The notes beneath the pieces were generated by a model. It worked only from the letters and a program-made list of their open reading frames with translations. It had not been told where the DNA came from and did not search any database. A DNA stretch of 19,959 nucleotides, taken from assembly GCA_027575765.1 (NCBI GenBank), contig JANBPT010000887.1, positions 1-19,959 on the forward strand, written 5' to 3'. The position numbers and the translations under genes are program-made. Of the stretch, positions 18,335 to 19,959 are shown one piece after another (the stretch's first letter is position 1; each line of letters starts with the position of its first letter). This stretch comes from Tieghemiomyces parasiticus (taxonomy: Eukaryota > Kickxellomycota > Dimargaritomycetes > Dimargaritales > Dimargaritaceae).

Positions 18335-19959
18335 ATGCCTAAGAGTACCCGCAAAAAGAAGATCAAGGCCCAAGACTTCCAGGCAAGTCCTCGGACATTA
18401 AGCCCATTGACCTTTCAACCGCCGGTCATGACGCCCGGCAGTCGCCCAACCGTGCAACATGACGCATATGCCATGGCTCCCCGGACTTACCACCACCACG
18501 TTACACCTCGAAACTCACCACGCACTTACCTACGAACAGAAAGTCAAGTTGAAGTTGGGCAAGAAGAAGGCACCGGCTGAGAACCACACCGACACTTCAT
18601 TCAAGTCACAGTGTAGGTAACCAGCCAAGGACATATCAGACATTGCTTCAAAATAGTAACTACTTCTTCGAAACCATGACCATATTAACGAACATTACTA
18701 ACCGACACCAAACCGTATAATCGCACCCCGATCCAAACTCGTCCTACCCTACCACACTCGCTAGCCATTGTCCTCACGAAACAAAACTTGCACACCGAGT
18801 CCCTCGGGGGTCAGGCTACCAATTCTCGCAATCTCTCACTTACGGACTTAATTCCGCAGCTCAAGCACTACAGCGGGGTCGTCCGACGCGACGCCCTTAA
18901 AGGGTTAGCCGATTTGCTGACGACTCACCCGCACGTCCTCGTTGAGAATGTGGGTACAGTAGTAAACAGTTTGGCACGGCTATTCGTGGACGATGTAAGT
19001 ACTATATTTGGCCCCCAGGATGGCGGTCAGATTATCACCAAGCCGCAGTACAAATCGACCGAGGCGGCCCATCGCTAACCGACCTAACCCTACGCTACTT
19101 TCCCTTAACCCCTACCTACAGGAACCGGTCATCCGCAAGGCCGTGCGTCGATTGTGCCATGACCACCTGCGCCACGTTCCTGAGTCCAAGATGGCTGCCT
19201 TCTATCCCACCATCCTGGCCTATGTCTGCTCGGCCATGACCCATATTGACGAAGACATTCGTATTGACGGCCTCCGGCTGCTGAACACATGGGTGGAGCT
19301 CCTACCAGGGTACATGGCCCGGCATCGTCACAAGGTAAGTGGCCATTAGAATCCATGCCCACCCTTGCGAAGCTTCTCTCCCCATCAGCGAAGATGACAG
19401 TGCCCGTTCTTTAGTCGGGTTCGTAAGACCTACATTAACGTTATAGTTACAATGTCCAACCTAATCACCCACTGCTACTGCCCCCACGACATACCCCTCC
19501 TCTCTCTCTCTCCCGTACAACAAAGCTCCTGCCCATTTATTTGGACATGCTCCGCCTCGAGACCCGCAGTAAGGCTGGTGCAACGAGTGGAGTTACCAAA
19601 AGTGTGAACTCCCGGACTCAAAACTGGTCGCAGAATGTACGGATCGAGGTCATGAGCAGTCTACTAGCCTTCCTACGGGCGGTGTCCGGGGTCACAGTGG
19701 GAGGTGATAGTGGCGATACCGATGTCGCCGAGGAGGACTACTGGTTTTTTGAACCCGAGTGGCAGCGCCGCAGCATTTTCTCCGGGGCTACGGCGCAACA
19801 CGCCCGCCGCACCACGTACCAGGAGGCCCGTAATGGGCACTGGGTCATCCCCACCCCGTACCGGAACCCTGCGGCCCTGCTGGGGGCCGATAGTGGTGGG
19901 CTGTTTTCCCACCTTAATCTCTTTGGCGAGTCATTGACCGGAGATACGACGGGCGACAA
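18335..19959 (+). CDS. IPI1: Ipi1/TEX10-like ribosome assembly protein, 5-exon partial
   Basis: Exons: 18335-18382, 18540-18612, 18765-18994, 19122-19334, and 19526 to beyond the window. Joined, they give 332 codons plus two bases. The N-terminus MPKSTRKKKIKAQDFQ joins KVKLKLGKKK, then TSFKSQ joins SIVLTKQ. This basic start followed by QDFxKVKLKxGKK and a T-x-FK-x-K/Q-x-I-x-L-x-x-Q stretch is characteristic of Ipi1 and human TEX10. Next comes a HEAT-like helical region (LSLTDLIPQLKHYSG, LRHVPESKMAAFYPTILAYV, CSAMTHIDEDIRIDGLRLL). In yeast Ipi1 works with Rix1 and Ipi3 in ITS2 processing and 60S maturation in the nucleolus and nucleoplasm. Yeast Ipi1 is about 330 residues; this copy reaches that length still inside the helical region, so it is probably longer and TEX10-like. 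All junctions keep the frame. The start ATG follows a pyrimidine-rich leader. The stop codon lies outside the window. Confidence 0.92.
18383..18539 (+). other. IPI1-like intron 1, non-canonical GC-AG, 157 nt
   Basis: The junction reads CCAG|GCAAGT at the donor and GAACAG|AAAGTC at the acceptor. Splicing here is required to build the conserved QDFQ-KVKLK sequence, and no GT donor is available at that place. GCAAGT after AG is the known preferred form of the rare GC donor class. Phase 0. The intron has no in-frame stop, but its length is not a multiple of three, so retention shifts frame and ends translation at 18580 (81 residues). Confidence 0.85.
18613..18764 (+). other. IPI1-like intron 2 (GT-AG, 152 nt)
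   Basis: Donor GTAGGT, acceptor CGCTAG, phase 1 (T|CC joins to a Ser codon, giving FKSQ-SIVLTKQ). A perfect fungal-consensus branch site TACTAAC lies at 18696-18702, about 62 nt before the acceptor. Retention gives an immediate stop. Confidence 0.88.
18995..19121 (+). other. IPI1-like intron 3 (GT-AG, 127 nt)
   Basis: Donor GAT|GTAAGT, acceptor CTACAG|GAACCG, phase 0, joining LFVDD to EPVIRKAVRR as expected across two helices of the family. Branch-like CTAAC sites at 19075-19079 and 19084-19088. This is the shortest intron seen in the window. Confidence 0.88.
19335..19525 (+). other. IPI1-like intron 4 (GT-AG, 191 nt)
   Basis: Donor CAAG|GTAAGT, acceptor ACAAAG|CTCCTG, phase 0, joining HRHK to LLPIYLDML. 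A CT-dinucleotide run at about 19500-19513 forms the polypyrimidine tract shortly before the acceptor. The following exon is open to the window end, which supports the acceptor; a nearby alternative AG cannot be wholly excluded. Confidence 0.8.

Noticed and set aside
1..19959. tRNA, rRNA, CRISPR, transposon or biosynthetic-cluster content
   Set aside because: Looked for B-box and cloverleaf hints, spaced repeats, transposase or reverse-transcriptase motifs and synthase signatures; none recognised by eye. A covariance-model or repeat search would be decisive.

Overview
The window looks like nuclear DNA of a fungus, probably an early-diverging, fairly compact and GC-rich lineage; that placement is inference. 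The evidence is eukaryotic gene architecture (short introns with GTAAGT-type donors and a perfect TACTAAC branch site), a nuclear-pore scaffold protein, a Kti13/Ats1-type RCC1 protein (a mainly fungal family) and an Ipi1/TEX10 ribosome-assembly protein. I see no bacterial-style operon, mobile element, tRNA, rRNA or CRISPR array.

Layout, left to right. Positions 1-2721 hold no gene I can support; the main feature is an orphan pyrimidine-rich block near 1690-1860. Positions 2722-6903 (minus) are a complete intron-less Nup155/Nup170 nucleoporin of 1393 aa. Positions 6904-8286 are its 5' flank followed by apparent spacer. A possible small secreted protein lies at 8497-8697, with a TATA box before it and AATAAA after it. 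Positions 9559-11747 (plus) are a two-exon sugar-transporter-family protein of 572 aa carrying two acidic di-leucine motifs. Positions 12086-13279 (plus) are a seven-repeat RCC1 protein of the Ats1/Kti13 type. It converges on a 1510-aa pentatricopeptide-repeat-like protein at 13364-17896 (minus), probably mitochondrial. A 438-bp divergent promoter separates that gene from an Ipi1/TEX10 homologue starting at 18335 (plus). The latter has at least five exons and runs off the right edge; its first intron appears to use a GC donor.

The genes are neighbours rather than a pathway: nuclear pore scaffold, membrane transport, translation-factor/tRNA modification, mitochondrial RNA handling and 60S subunit assembly. 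A shared trait is a pyrimidine-rich (coding-strand) leader just before the start codon, which I used to weigh starts and to rate the small ORF at 8497. No clearly novel multi-gene system is visible. The most noteworthy points are the GC-AG intron, the probable endomembrane targeting and altered TM10 motif of the transporter, the interleaved poly(A) signals between the convergent genes, the unresolved N-termini of the Ats1-like and PPR proteins, and the candidate small secreted peptide.
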